A DNA stretch of 43,453 bases from Planctomycetota bacterium (GCA_019456225.1 VRUI01000042.1:1-43453), one strand, 5' to 3'. Positions 26,108-34,871 are shown, counted from the first letter of the stretch. Notes: a model not told the origin generated them from the sequence alone. Translations and numbers: made by a program.

Positions 26108-27037
26108 TTATCCCTGCGCTTGCGCTTCGGGCTCTTGTTCGGTTTTTTGTTTCAGGATCGCGGTGAGGGCCTGTTTTAGTTCCGGGTGTTCGAAAATGAA
26201 GCCGGAATCGAGCAGTACGCCCGGTTCTGCGCGGATGCTGGATAACAGGAGAACATTGGCTAGTTTTCCGAGCATTATCCGGGCGATCGGCGCGGGAATT
26301 TTTAAGAATTGCGGTTTGCCCAGGACCTTTGCCAGGATCTTTGTGAACTGGGTGTTGGTTACGGGATGGGGGGAGGCTACATTGACTGGGCCTTTGACAG
26401 ATTCGGTTGTGATTGCGTGTATTATGGCTCTTACGGCGTCGGTCCTGGTGACCCAGCTCCAGTATTGGTGTCCATCGCCAAAGATCGGGCCGAAACCGGC
26501 CTGGAAGGAACCGAGCATCTTGCTTAAGGGTCCACCTTTGCCTAAAACCATTGCAAAGCGGGCATTGACAACCCTGACTCCGCAGTTTTTCAGCGAATCG
26601 GATACCGCTTCTCTGTCTTTTGCTACCTGGGCGAGGAAATCGTTGCCGCATGGCTGGTCCTCGCGAATCTTGTTGTCGCCCCTGTCGCCGTAATAGCCGA
26701 TGCCGGATGCACTGAGGTAAACCGCGGGGCGGTTTTCAAGGCTCATGATGGCATCGCAAACGATCTTTGCGCCCTCTACGCGACTTTGGCGGATCTTTCG
26801 CATCTTCTTTCTGGTCCATCGGCCTGCTATGTTTTCGGCGGCGAGGTGGACGACGGCGGCGCAACCGTTGAAGGCAGACTTGTCGACGTAGCCTTCGTCC
26901 GGTGACCAGACAAAATCGTCCATCTCTTTAACACTGCTCTTGCGAACAAGTCGACTAACCTGATGGCCCTGACCCTGTAATTGCTCGACAAGGGCCGAAC
27001 CTATAAAGCCTCTTGAACCGCTGACCAGAATTTTCAT
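26108..27037 (-). CDS. TIGR01777-family NAD(P)-dependent epimerase (SDR39U1/YfcH-like), 309 aa
   Basis: Atypical SDR. Nucleotide-binding GSRGFIGSALVEQLQ at 7-21; active-site YYGDRG (LSASGIGYYGDRG near 110-122) and the SDR39U1-type signature WTRKKMRKIRQSRVEGAKIV; C-terminal LLLSSIRAEPGVLLDSGF, EHPELKQALTAIL. Cell role of this family is uncertain (YfcH/SulA proteins; epimerase activity is assumed). The last residues EPEAQAQG come from the CCCTGCGC dispersed repeat, so the tail is recent and repeat-derived. Start ATG has GGAG about 6-7 nt upstream. Confidence 0.9.
   Translation of the reverse strand: MKILVSGSRGFIGSALVEQLQGQGHQVSRLVRKSSVKEMDDFVWSPDEGYVDKSAFNGCAAVVHLAAENIAGRWTRKKMRKIRQSRVEGAKIVCDAIMSLENRPAVYLSASGIGYYGDRGDNKIREDQPCGNDFLAQVAKDREAVSDSLKNCGVRVVNARFAMVLGKGGPLSKMLGSFQAGFGPIFGDGHQYWSWVTRTDAVRAIIHAITTESVKGPVNVASPHPVTNTQFTKILAKVLGKPQFLKIPAPIARIMLGKLANVLLLSSIRAEPGVLLDSGFIFEHPELKQALTAILKQKTEQEPEAQAQG
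26109..26136 (+). repeat. CCCTGCGC dispersed repeat, copy 3, inside a coding end
   Basis: TATCCCTGCGCTTGCGCTTC then GGGCTCTTG; on the minus strand it supplies the last eight codons and the stop of the epimerase gene. Confidence 0.9.
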
Positions 27038-27070
27038 TTTGTTCTCCGATTTTATTTATTGTTTAAACGG

Positions 27071-27118
27071 CACGAGCACCCACAAGGGTTTTTTGGGCAC
27101 CCACAAGGGGCGGGCCTA
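27071..27118. repeat. GAGCACCCACAAGGG / GGGCACCCACAAGGGG direct repeats
   Basis: Two neighbouring copies of a CACCCACAAGGG unit, each near T6, just after the aldolase stop on minus. A related palindrome lies at 24641-24661 after ppiB. Confidence 0.75.
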
Positions 27119-27131
27119 CAGCGTTTATATT

Positions 27132-28202
27132 TTACGCGACTGTTACTTCATCGCATTGGTAGACGTCCTGTATTGCGTTTAGTATCTCGATTCCTTCGGC
27201 CATTGGTTTCTGGAATGCCTTTCTTCCGCTTATGAGGCCTATTCCGCCGGCCCGCTTGTTTATTACGGCTGTGTGGACGACTTGCCTGAGATCGTCTTTT
27301 CCGGATGGTCCCCCGGAATTTATCAGGCCTATCCTGCCCATGTAACTGTTTACCACCTGCCATCGGGTAAGGTCTATGGGATGGGCCGAATTAAGCTCTG
27401 TGTACATTCTCTCGTCGTACTTTCCGAATGTGTGGTCCTCGTTCATGGCCTTGTATCCGCCGTTGTCTATGGGGAGTTTCTGCTTGATGATATCTGCCTG
27501 GATCGTTGCGCCGATATAGTTTGCCTGTCCGGTGAGGTCGCTTGATGCGTGGTAGTCAATTCCGTCGATCTTAAACGCTTTGTTTCGCAGGTAGCACCAG
27601 AGGATTGCAGCCATGCCCATCTCGTGGGCGGCGTGGAATGCGGCGCTTATCTCGACGATCTGACGGCGGCTCTCTGGCGAACCGAAATAGATCGTTGCGC
27701 CGACTGCAACAGCGCCGAGGTCTTTGGCTTGCTTGACATTTGCAAAAAGCACCTGGTCGTGTCTGTTTGGGTAGGACAACAGTTCGTTGTGGTTTAGCTT
27801 TAGAATGAAAGGTATCTTGTCGGAATACTTTCTGGAAACGGCACCGAGGACGCCAAGCGTAGAAGCGACTCCGCTGCATCCGCCCTCTATGGCCAGCCGG
27901 ACGATGTTTTCAGGGTCGAAATAGGCGATGTTGGGAGCGAAAGATGCGCCTGCGGAATGTTCTATTCCCTGATCGACGGGCAGCAGTGAAAGGTAACCGG
28001 TTCCGGCGAGACGACCGGATCCGAAGAGGCGCTTTAGCGATGCAAGGACACCGGCGGGCCTATCGGTAATACTGAAAATCCGCTCTACCCAGTCATCACC
28101 GGGAATATGCAGATTGTCCTTAGATATTTTTGGGTGGTCAAAGCCGAGAAGGTAATCGGAATATTTCCCCAATTGCGAGGCGATCTTATCAATCATAGCC
28201 AT
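27132..28202 (-). CDS. fbaB: Class I fructose-bisphosphate aldolase (DhnA/FbaB type), 356 aa
   Basis: Schiff-base aldolase of the archaeal/DhnA type for glycolysis/gluconeogenesis: cleaves fructose 1,6-bisphosphate to DHAP and glyceraldehyde 3-phosphate. Seen: [19 protein letters not shown], the Lys-containing [68 protein letters not shown]. These match FbaB closely; length (356) is right. Cytosolic. AAGGAG 8 nt upstream. Monocistronic, with repeats on its 3' side. Confidence 0.96.
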   Translation of the reverse strand: MAMIDKIASQLGKYSDYLLGFDHPKISKDNLHIPGDDWVERIFSITDRPAGVLASLKRLFGSGRLAGTGYLSLLPVDQGIEHSAGASFAPNIAYFDPENIVRLAIEGGCSGVASTLGVLGAVSRKYSDKIPFILKLNHNELLSYPNRHDQVLFANVKQAKDLGAVAVGATIYFGSPESRRQIVEISAAFHAAHEMGMAAILWCYLRNKAFKIDGIDYHASSDLTGQANYIGATIQADIIKQKLPIDNGGYKAMNEDHTFGKYDERMYTELNSAHPIDLTRWQVVNSYMGRIGLINSGGPSGKDDLRQVVHTAVINKRAGGIGLISGRKAFQKPMAEGIEILNAIQDVYQCDEVTVA

Positions 28203-28529
28203 GTATTTTTCTCCTTATGTTTTTCTAACAACCGAACAGTCAGCGAACGCATGTACTGAAGTACACCCTACGGTAATTTAGCAACCCCAAACAAAATGTC
28301 CATCACCGCCCCTTCAATAACAGTATCGGCAGGAAATGGTTTTTGGTGTAGAAAAAGGTAAAAATTTGGCCGAGAAAAAAGATTGGTTTTGGCGTCGGGC
28401 GGTTTGTTTTTTATATGGAAGATTGTGAGCTTGTCAGCCAATAGGAAATTTGTAAGGCTTTAGAGTATTTTGTACATTGTGATTATCCCTGCGCTCGCGC
28501 TTCGGGTTTTTGTTTGGAATGCATCTATT
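28203..28529. other. Spacer upstream of fbaB with a repeat
   Basis: No gene seen. It contains the CCCTGCGC repeat copy at 28484-28512, which lies 3' of the GH3 gene. No clear promoter hexamers were spotted for fbaB. Confidence 0.55.
28484..28512 (+). repeat. CCCTGCGC dispersed repeat, copy 4
   Basis: TATCCCTGCGCTCGCGCTTC then GGGTTTTTG. Lies about 18 bp past the GH3 stop codon. Confidence 0.88.
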
Positions 28530-30251
28530 TTACAGTTCGACCTGGGTCATTTCTATTGCCTGGTTTAGTTCCGGTTCTATTTCGGCCAGTGGCGTTCTTT
28601 CGGGGCAGAGTACTTTTTCTTTGGCCTGGAAAGTTCTGCTTCCGTTTTTGTTCATGGTTTTCTGGCATCTTTCAAACCAGCCGGTTCGCATAACAAATAG
28701 CACGGGGGCTGCTAACCGCATGGAGTCGCGTTTTCCTTTGTACTCGATATTTATACGCTTTAGATTTTCGTCAAAACTTACGAGAAAAGTCCTGCCTTTG
28801 TCTTGCGGGATATCGCCTGCGAATTCGACGTTTATGATATACCTGCTTTCGTCGAGGTCTGCTTCTGCTCTAAAGTGCAGAGCGGTAACTCCGGTTTCGG
28901 CGGCTGCGCGGTTGGTTGCGTCTATGACCTGGTTTGCGCTGAGTTTTTCGCCGGTCATGTTTGTCATGTCGCGGCCTTTGCGGACGAAGGTGATCTTTGG
29001 CGTATTGTTGTAATAGCCTTCGACCCTGACGATATCGTTTATATCGTAGCGATAGAGGCCTCCCATTGTTGTTATGAAGATGTAGTACTCGCCTCCGTCT
29101 TTGAGCTGGTCGGCTGTCAGGTAGTCCCACTTATCCGGTCTATCGGGGTTTGCCTGCTGCTGGGCGATATCTACGAACTCGTAGAAATTGGTGAGTATAG
29201 CCAGTGCGCCTGCGCTTCCATCGTCTGAAAGTGGTATCGAACAGCGTGCCTCGCTGGAGAGGTAGCCCCAGTCCCTGATTGGAATGTTTCTGTCGCCGTC
29301 CGGATTGAACCACTGGGGGAACTTTTCTATGTAGTGGCCGACGGTACCGCCCTTCCAGCAGGTGATTAGGGTAAGGTTCGGCCAGTAGTCGGCTGGGATG
29401 AGCAGGCCGGAGCGTTTACTTTTGAGATTGCTCAGGAACTCACTTCGTTTGCGGTTTGGATGTAAATACTTTTCAATCGAATCTCGAATGTCATCGGCTA
29501 TCGGGAATTTATGCGTCAAACTGCCGTCGCGGATATCGCGTATGATCTCTTCGCCGAACTCGTTGCCCTTTTCGCACATTTTCAGGATCGAAGACGGGTT
29601 GGCAGTGCTGATAACGGCGGCGTCCTGCTCCATCGCGATACGCATGACGGTGTAGTACTTTGCCTGGTAATCGGTGATCTCAAAGACGCGGTATGGGATG
29701 GCGTACCTCTTGCGGAAGATCGCGGGCATGTTCTTATAGATGCAGCCGGAGGTGGAGCCGTATGGGATTCCGGCGGAGGTGTAGCCCTCGACGGCTGTTG
29801 AGACGAGAGTGACGTTTACGCCCTTTCGCAGGTTTGGATAGGCGGTTAGCAGGTGGTAACCCCATATACTCATAACACTGCCGTGCTCTTTGCTGCGGCA
29901 GGTTGGTGTGACAATAATATATTTGGGAGAGCCCATTGTTCCGCTGGTGCGGGCGAACATCAGCGGCGGTTCTGCTGTCAAGACATTGACGGCGCCGGCT
30001 GCGACCCTTTCGATATAGTCCCTGATGTCTTCATAGGTTATGATGGGAACCTGTCGCTGGTAATCGGTGACTGACCGGATCTCTGAAAAACCGTATCTCC
30101 TGCCGTACTCAGTGTCTTTGTTCTTTTGGAGTATCGATAAAAGTTTGTCGATCTGCGACTGCGCCGGATCCATCGTTGCCTTATCGTATTTTCCGGCAAC
30201 GTGCTTTGCCTTCATCATTATCAGGCCTATTATCGTTTTTTCAATTGGCAT
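28530..30251 (-). CDS. GH3-family acyl acid-amido synthetase, 573 aa
   Basis: ANL-superfamily adenylate-forming enzyme of the GH3 family, best known in plants where it joins auxin or jasmonate to amino acids through an acyl-AMP. ATP-binding motif I is FARTSGTMGSPK (102-107 core). The C-terminal half has the GH3 signature GLYRYDINDIVRVEGYYNN, then KITFVRKGRDMTNMTGEKLSANQV, matching the typical TTxGLYRYxVGDVV and NTPQxxF regions. Bacterial GH3 substrates are largely unknown. It is the first of two minus-strand genes (enolase-superfamily enzyme just upstream, 35-bp gap) that face the PanE-like/SDR/hydrolase genes. Run of seven G before ATG acts as a strong Shine-Dalgarno-like sequence. Confidence 0.9.
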   Translation of the reverse strand: MPIEKTIIGLIMMKAKHVAGKYDKATMDPAQSQIDKLLSILQKNKDTEYGRRYGFSEIRSVTDYQRQVPIITYEDIRDYIERVAAGAVNVLTAEPPLMFARTSGTMGSPKYIIVTPTCRSKEHGSVMSIWGYHLLTAYPNLRKGVNVTLVSTAVEGYTSAGIPYGSTSGCIYKNMPAIFRKRYAIPYRVFEITDYQAKYYTVMRIAMEQDAAVISTANPSSILKMCEKGNEFGEEIIRDIRDGSLTHKFPIADDIRDSIEKYLHPNRKRSEFLSNLKSKRSGLLIPADYWPNLTLITCWKGGTVGHYIEKFPQWFNPDGDRNIPIRDWGYLSSEARCSIPLSDDGSAGALAILTNFYEFVDIAQQQANPDRPDKWDYLTADQLKDGGEYYIFITTMGGLYRYDINDIVRVEGYYNNTPKITFVRKGRDMTNMTGEKLSANQVIDATNRAAAETGVTALHFRAEADLDESRYIINVEFAGDIPQDKGRTFLVSFDENLKRINIEYKGKRDSMRLAAPVLFVMRTGWFERCQKTMNKNGSRTFQAKEKVLCPERTPLAEIEPELNQAIEMTQVEL

Positions 30252-30286
30252 TATCCCCCCCGTACCAATTTATTATTTATTATTGA

Positions 30287-31423
30287 TTATTTAAAAACCT
30301 CTATCATTTCTGTTTTGTATTTGTTTATTTTTTTTTCGTTTGGGTTTACTCCTATTCCCGGGCGGTCTATTCGTTTTGCCCAGCCGCCCGGACCTATGGT
30401 CATTGATGTCCTGGTGATGTCGTGTTTGAGCAGGAGGAATCCGTAGGAACCTTCGCACCACCTGATGTGTTTGCACCTGGTGGCGATGTGGCGGCCGGCT
30501 GCTGATAATATTGAGGTCTCTCCGACCTGTGCTCCCAGCTGACAGGCGAGACCGGCTTGTACGGCTTTGTGGTAGATCGCGGCCGAATTGATCAGCCCTC
30601 CGCATTTTGATACCCGGATATTGAAAACGTCGCAGGCTTTTTGGTCGATAAGTTTTTGGGCGTCTTCTATACTGCAAAGCGATTCGTCGGCGACTACATC
30701 GGTCAGTTTTGCGGCGGTGATTTCGGCCATGCCCTCATAGTCGTCGGCTGCGACGGGTTGCTCTACAGCGGCAAGATTAAATTTTTTCATCAACAACAAC
30801 TGGCGTATCGCGCGGTCGGCGCTCCAGGCGCAATTTGCGTCTATTCGCAGCGATATCGATGGCGGCAGGTGGTCTCTTATGCTTTTTAGCAGATGAAAAT
30901 TATCTTCGAGCGAGGGACCGACTTTGACTTTGATATCCTTGAAACCGAACAGCCGCATCGCCCTGGCGAATCTGCCTGCCTTTACAGGATCGTCAGTTGC
31001 GATGACTCCGCTATAGCGTACTTTGCGGCGAACGGGCGGGCCGATGACGTCGGCTGCGGATTTTGTGTAGGTCTTTCCGGCGAGATCGAGCAGGGCCAGT
31101 TCGGCTGCGCAAAATGCGGCTTGCTGGTTTTTGTTTATGTTTTTCAGTGCTGAAGAGAGGTACTCTGCGAGATGGTTTAAGTTTGAAAAACATTTTCCGA
31201 GCATTGGAGGTAAAATATTGTCTAAGAGTTCTCTCTTGACGGTATCGACAGTTTCGCCGGTGACATAGGGCCTTGGGCAGCACTCGCCGAATCCCATGTA
31301 GCCATTGCCGGCGATTGCGCAGACTATTACATTCGACGTAACCCTTCTGGCCGCGAGCGAGTGTGAAACACCAAAACGCATCGGTATTTCAATACTGTAA
31401 ATCCTGAAACCTGCGATCCTCAT
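30287..31423 (-). CDS. Enolase-superfamily enzyme, muconate lactonizing / dipeptide-epimerase subgroup, 378 aa
   Basis: Two-domain enolase-superfamily protein. Catalytic set: KxK with Lys165 and Lys167 (DIKVKVG), metal ligands Asp195 (RIDANCAW), Glu221 (AAVEQPV) and Asp246 (ADESLC), and opposite-face Lys273 (RVSKCGG). Having Lys on both faces fits the MLE subgroup (o-succinylbenzoate synthase, N-acylamino-acid racemase, dipeptide epimerase, cycloisomerase). The GAQVGETSILSAAGRHIA block is typical of that group. Substrate not predictable. It precedes GH3 in a probable operon, which is consistent with an N-acyl-amino acid or dipeptide product. N-terminal capping domain residues 1-130. Confidence 0.9.
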   Translation of the reverse strand: MRIAGFRIYSIEIPMRFGVSHSLAARRVTSNVIVCAIAGNGYMGFGECCPRPYVTGETVDTVKRELLDNILPPMLGKCFSNLNHLAEYLSSALKNINKNQQAAFCAAELALLDLAGKTYTKSAADVIGPPVRRKVRYSGVIATDDPVKAGRFARAMRLFGFKDIKVKVGPSLEDNFHLLKSIRDHLPPSISLRIDANCAWSADRAIRQLLLMKKFNLAAVEQPVAADDYEGMAEITAAKLTDVVADESLCSIEDAQKLIDQKACDVFNIRVSKCGGLINSAAIYHKAVQAGLACQLGAQVGETSILSAAGRHIATRCKHIRWCEGSYGFLLLKHDITRTSMTIGPGGWAKRIDRPGIGVNPNEKKINKYKTEMIEVFK

Positions 31424-31707
31424 TTTGATTTATTATTAACCCCCTTATTGTATGTCCAAATGGTTATCGTCATGTGGGCGTGTTGGCTTTGGTAAAAAAT
31501 TCTTGAAAACCGACACGGTCACCCGCAAGCTTAGTTCGAAGGTGCCATCCGATATTGGTTGGTTTTACGTTTTGCGTTGGGGTTTTATCCCTGCGCTTGC
31601 GCTTCGGGTTTTTATTTGGATTTTTTATTCAAGGGATGGCGGTTTTATGACGACTTGACGGTTAGTAATGTTTTGGGGATATACCGTTTAGCTCATCGGG
31701 GGGCTTA
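31424..31707. promoter_or_regulatory. Divergent intergenic region between GH3-enolase and PanE-like genes
   Basis: Holds the promoters of both arms. On plus, TTGACG near 31656 and TATACC near 31681 are spaced about 19 bp, a weak candidate. It also carries CCCTGCGC repeat copy 5 (31586-31614). A 68-codon plus frame (31452-31658) is not supported. Confidence 0.45.
31586..31614 (+). repeat. CCCTGCGC dispersed repeat, copy 5
   Basis: TATCCCTGCGCTTGCGCTTC then GGGTTTTTA. Confidence 0.9.
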
Positions 31708-32685
31708 ATGCCGGATACTATCTATATAATAGGCGCAGGCGCGATCGGGTCGCTGGTGGGGAGCTTTCTTACGAGGAAATTCGGCAAGGAAAAAGTCGTC
31801 CTCGTTGACGTCGACGAGGAACATATCGACGCTGCCCAAAAAAACGGGCTGAAAGTTTTTGACAAAGGGACCAAATCGCCGCGTCTGGAAACCGTCGATA
31901 TCAATATTACCAGTGCCGAGAAGATCGACAAGGCCAAACTGGAAAACGTGATACTGGCGACGAAATCATACTCGAACGATGAGGCACTTAAAGGGCTGAA
32001 AAAAGACATCCCGCTGCTGGTACTGCAAAACGGCTATGACGAAAGGCTTAACGAATTTCCGAACGCGGTCAGGGGAGTTGAGTTTGGATTTGCCTGTCAG
32101 ATCAAAGAGCCGGGTTACGTTTTCAATGCTGTAAAAGGCAAATACGTGATGGGGACATCGGCCGGTTTGACTACCCATGTTGCCGATTGGGCGGCGATGT
32201 TCAACGAATCCGATATCAAGGCCGACATGAAAGAAAATATCGACGGGTACATGTGGAGCAAACTGCTGATCAACTCGGCACTGAATCCGGTGAGCGCGAT
32301 AAAGAAATGCTCGTTTAAAGAACTGATAGAGACCGATGAATCAAGGGAGCTTTTTAAGGCACTTTACGTCGAGAGTTACCCGGTGGTTAAAAGAAAGGCC
32401 GATGAACTGAATCAGAAGCTTGGCAGTTTCATCGGGCCGCCTGATATTGCCAACTGGATCTTTAAAAAACCGTCGGTGTCGGACTTTTTGCTCAAAATGA
32501 TCGCCGGTAAATTCGGTGAGGTGGAAAGTTCGATGCTCCAGGATGTGCGAAAGAACCGCCCTACCGAGATCGATTTTATTAACGGGGCGATCGTGCGGCT
32601 TGGGAAGGAATATGGTATTGAAACACCGAAGAATGAATGGATCTGTAAAGAAATTACGAATTACGAATTACGAATTACGAATTGA
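31708..32685 (+). CDS. Ketopantoate reductase (PanE/ApbA)-like oxidoreductase, 325 aa
   Basis: NAD(P)-dependent 2-dehydropantoate 2-reductase-fold protein. Rossmann motif IIGAGAIGSLVG (residues 7-18) and the typical C-terminal helical domain (KLLINSALNPVSAIKKC near 190-206; DVRKNRPTEIDFINGAIVRLG, 275-295). Many PanE-family members act on other 2-oxo acids. Pantothenate synthesis partners are not seen next to it. GGGGGG precedes the ATG. The last ten residues, ITNYELRITN, are encoded by the AATTACG tandem repeat that spans the stop codon. It starts the plus-strand arm of the divergent group. Confidence 0.87.
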   Translation: MPDTIYIIGAGAIGSLVGSFLTRKFGKEKVVLVDVDEEHIDAAQKNGLKVFDKGTKSPRLETVDINITSAEKIDKAKLENVILATKSYSNDEALKGLKKDIPLLVLQNGYDERLNEFPNAVRGVEFGFACQIKEPGYVFNAVKGKYVMGTSAGLTTHVADWAAMFNESDIKADMKENIDGYMWSKLLINSALNPVSAIKKCSFKELIETDESRELFKALYVESYPVVKRKADELNQKLGSFIGPPDIANWIFKKPSVSDFLLKMIAGKFGEVESSMLQDVRKNRPTEIDFINGAIVRLGKEYGIETPKNEWICKEITNYELRITN

Positions 32686-32710
32686 GGATATGGCCTTTGG
32701 CCATGGCTAT
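32651..32710 (+). repeat. 3' composite element spanning the PanE-like stop
   Basis: Four tandem AATTACG units including the TGA stop, then the ATGGCC-TTT-GGCCAT hairpin. Oriented with the gene. Confidence 0.88.
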
Positions 32711-32726
32711 TTTATTGGGAGATATA

Positions 32727-33719
32727 ATGAAGAATCTTGTTACGGGTGCTACGGGTTTTGTTGGGAGTCATGTTGCTGAGAAATTGATCGCCGATGGTGA
32801 GCAGGTTATTGGGCTTGCTCGTGAGACGAGCGATACGACTTATCTGAAACATATCGGGGCGGATATTCGGTATGGCACGCTGACCGGGCCCGCTTCGCTG
32901 CATGAAGCGACCAAGGGGATCGACCGGGTCTTTCATGTCGCGGCGATGACGGAGGAGTGGATTCCGAAAGAGATTTCCTGGAAAATTAATGTCGAGGGGA
33001 CGGCGAACCTGCTTGATGCGTCTTTGGAAAACGGGGTTAAGAGATTTTTCTTTGTGAGCAGCCTGGCGGTGATGGGGTTTAAGAACCATTACAACACGGG
33101 GGTTAAGACCGACTATGCCAAATCGCATGACCCGTATATCGACTCGAAGATCGAGGCGGAAAAGCTGGTTTGGCGATTTCATAAGTTCGGGCTGCCTGTG
33201 ACGGTGCTTCGGCCGGGGTTTATGTATGGGCCGCGCGACAGGCGATTTTTGAAGAGGATCCTGAGCAAATTGGAAAGCAACGGGTTTATGTTCATCGGGC
33301 AAGGGAGTAATATGCTGAACCTGAATTATGCGGGGAATTTCGCTGACGCTGTGGCGGCCGCGGCACGGACGGAAGATTCTATCGGTGAGGCTTACAATAT
33401 CGCTAACGATGACAAGAGCCTTGACATGCAGACGTTTATCTATAAGGTTGCCGATCTATGGGGGTACCAGCGGCCGCAAAAGCATCTGCCGGTGGCTGTC
33501 GCTAAAATCGCTACAAGCCTTATGGAGGGGTCGGCGAAACTGCTGCATAAAAAAGAGCCGCCGCTGCTGACGAAAACACGACTGAAATTTCTGAGCCTGA
33601 ACCTGGAGTTCGATATCTCAAAAGCAAAAGAACAGCTTGGGTTTAAAAATAATGTGAATATTGACGATGGATTGTCGATCACGAAGCAGTGGATCGAGGA
33701 AAGCGGCGCTTATAACTGA
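32727..33719 (+). CDS. NAD-dependent epimerase/dehydratase (SDR, 3-beta-HSD-like), 330 aa
   Basis: Extended SDR with TGATGFVGSHVAEKLI at residues 5-20 and catalytic S/Y/K region (VSSLAVMGF then DPYIDSKIEAEKLVWRF). The C-terminal half (LNYAGNFADAVAAAARTED, SLDMQTFIYKVADLWG) is like 3-beta-hydroxysteroid dehydrogenase-type epimerases. GGGAG precedes ATG 32727, which is preferred over the ATG 45 nt earlier, since the extra residues come from the repeat. Middle gene of the plus arm. Exact substrate unknown; the family often reduces or epimerises sugar nucleotides or sterol-like ketones. Confidence 0.9.
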   Translation: MKNLVTGATGFVGSHVAEKLIADGEQVIGLARETSDTTYLKHIGADIRYGTLTGPASLHEATKGIDRVFHVAAMTEEWIPKEISWKINVEGTANLLDASLENGVKRFFFVSSLAVMGFKNHYNTGVKTDYAKSHDPYIDSKIEAEKLVWRFHKFGLPVTVLRPGFMYGPRDRRFLKRILSKLESNGFMFIGQGSNMLNLNYAGNFADAVAAAARTEDSIGEAYNIANDDKSLDMQTFIYKVADLWGYQRPQKHLPVAVAKIATSLMEGSAKLLHKKEPPLLTKTRLKFLSLNLEFDISKAKEQLGFKNNVNIDDGLSITKQWIEESGAYN

Positions 33720-33720
33720 T

Positions 33721-33871
33721 TAAAAAAAGAATATCCAATATCCAACACGGAATATCGAACAAGGAAGTAAAAGAGTACAGGCCTGAATGTTTTTTATTTG
33801 GTTATTGGTTATTCCTTGTTCGTTATTGGATATTCAAGACATATACAGCGTGGGCACGGCCCACCCTACGT
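33721..33871. repeat. Tandem-repeat spacer with GTGGGC-ACG-GCCCAC hairpin
   Basis: ATATCCA units, then inverted TTATTGG/TTATTCC units and a GTGGGCACGGCCCACCC hairpin at 33851-33866. It follows the SDR gene and extends to the hydrolase start. Confidence 0.75.
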
Positions 33872-33884
33872 GGATAATTATCTA

Positions 33885-34871
33885 ATGAAAACTCATCTTC
33901 CATTTACCTTTAGAGACGGACTTACTATCGACAGCGGCGAGTATAGAGAGCGTGCGTTGATCGAGTTGGAGCGGCTTCGGGAGAGGTGTGGGAGTTTGAA
34001 AACTATTATTCGTCTTGAGACTATTTTGGCCGAGCCGGTGTCTTCTTCGGATGATTTTGAGGTTGGTAGTTTTATGTCGGCCGGCGGACATGGTATTTAT
34101 TATAATAAGTGGAAGGTTGAATGTCCGGAGCATGTTTTTATATTTCTAAACGGGCTGGAAAGTCATGCCGGGTGGTTTGACGAGATGGCTGACGAGATTG
34201 CAGGCGAAAGGGTAAGGACGTATGGGCTGGACCGCAGGGGGTCGGGGCTAAACTGCAGCAGCAGCGGGAAATATCAGGATTGGATCGATGACGTAAAGGA
34301 TCTTGCAACAATCGCGAGAAATGAGAACCCGGTCGCTAAAATGCATCTTGTGTCAATATGTTTTGGCGCGAAGGTTGCGACGGCTTGTGCGATACAACAG
34401 CCGGGCAGGTACGACTCGCTTATATTTTTATCGCCGGGGCTTTCGGTTAAAGTGAGCCCTACACCGAAGGAAAAATTGCTGATCGGGATAGATAAACTGC
34501 CGCGGATGTATTTCAATATACGGACGCCGATCAAGAATGATGAAATGTTTACATCGCAGGGAAAAGCCCTCTACTTCCTCTATAACGACAAACTGAGAAC
34601 GCACTCGCCACGGGCAGGTGACTTTTACCAGGCGAGAATGATCGACTTGTACATTTCAAAAAATCTCGACAAAGTTACGACGCCGTCGCTGGCGCTGCTT
34701 GCCGGAAAAGACCGGGTTGTAAACAATAAGAAAACAATAAAGGCTCTTAACAAGTTCGGGCAAAAACCGAAAATTATCGAGTACCCGGAATCGGATCATG
34801 TGATTTTTTTTGGGAAGTCAAAGAATGAAATGAGACGGGATATTCTTAACTATTTGCAATCGCCGGCATAA
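33885..34871 (+). CDS. Alpha/beta hydrolase with Cys in the nucleophile position, 328 aa
   Basis: Serine-hydrolase fold resembling monoacylglycerol lipases: oxyanion region FIFLNGLESHAGWFDEMAD (residues 85-103), YGLDRRGSG, elbow HLVSICFGAKVA (154-165), acid Asp276 in GKDRVV, His305 in ESDHVIF. The elbow reads S-I-C-F-G, so the nucleophile is Cys159, as in dienelactone hydrolases, not Ser. ATG 33885 is chosen because an upstream extension to 33798 is made only of repeat sequence. Probably last gene of the PanE-SDR-hydrolase arm. Substrate unknown. Confidence 0.85.
   Translation: MKTHLPFTFRDGLTIDSGEYRERALIELERLRERCGSLKTIIRLETILAEPVSSSDDFEVGSFMSAGGHGIYYNKWKVECPEHVFIFLNGLESHAGWFDEMADEIAGERVRTYGLDRRGSGLNCSSSGKYQDWIDDVKDLATIARNENPVAKMHLVSICFGAKVATACAIQQPGRYDSLIFLSPGLSVKVSPTPKEKLLIGIDKLPRMYFNIRTPIKNDEMFTSQGKALYFLYNDKLRTHSPRAGDFYQARMIDLYISKNLDKVTTPSLALLAGKDRVVNNKKTIKALNKFGQKPKIIEYPESDHVIFFGKSKNEMRRDILNYLQSPA

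Noticed and set aside
31452-31658. 68-aa frame in the divergent GH3/PanE spacer
   Set aside because: Runs through the CCCTGCGC repeat and has no coding character.
31708-32685. Calling the PanE-like gene panE of pantothenate synthesis
   Set aside because: No pan genes nearby and the family has many other 2-oxo acid reductases; left without a symbol.
33798-33884. Longer start for the alpha/beta hydrolase (29 extra residues)
   Set aside because: The extension is made of tandem-repeat and palindrome DNA, not protein-like sequence.
28530-34871. An Ole-type long-chain olefin cluster (OleB hydrolase, OleC ligase, OleD SDR)
   Set aside because: No OleA thiolase; the ligase is GH3 and the hydrolase does not look like the haloalkane-dehalogenase type OleB.
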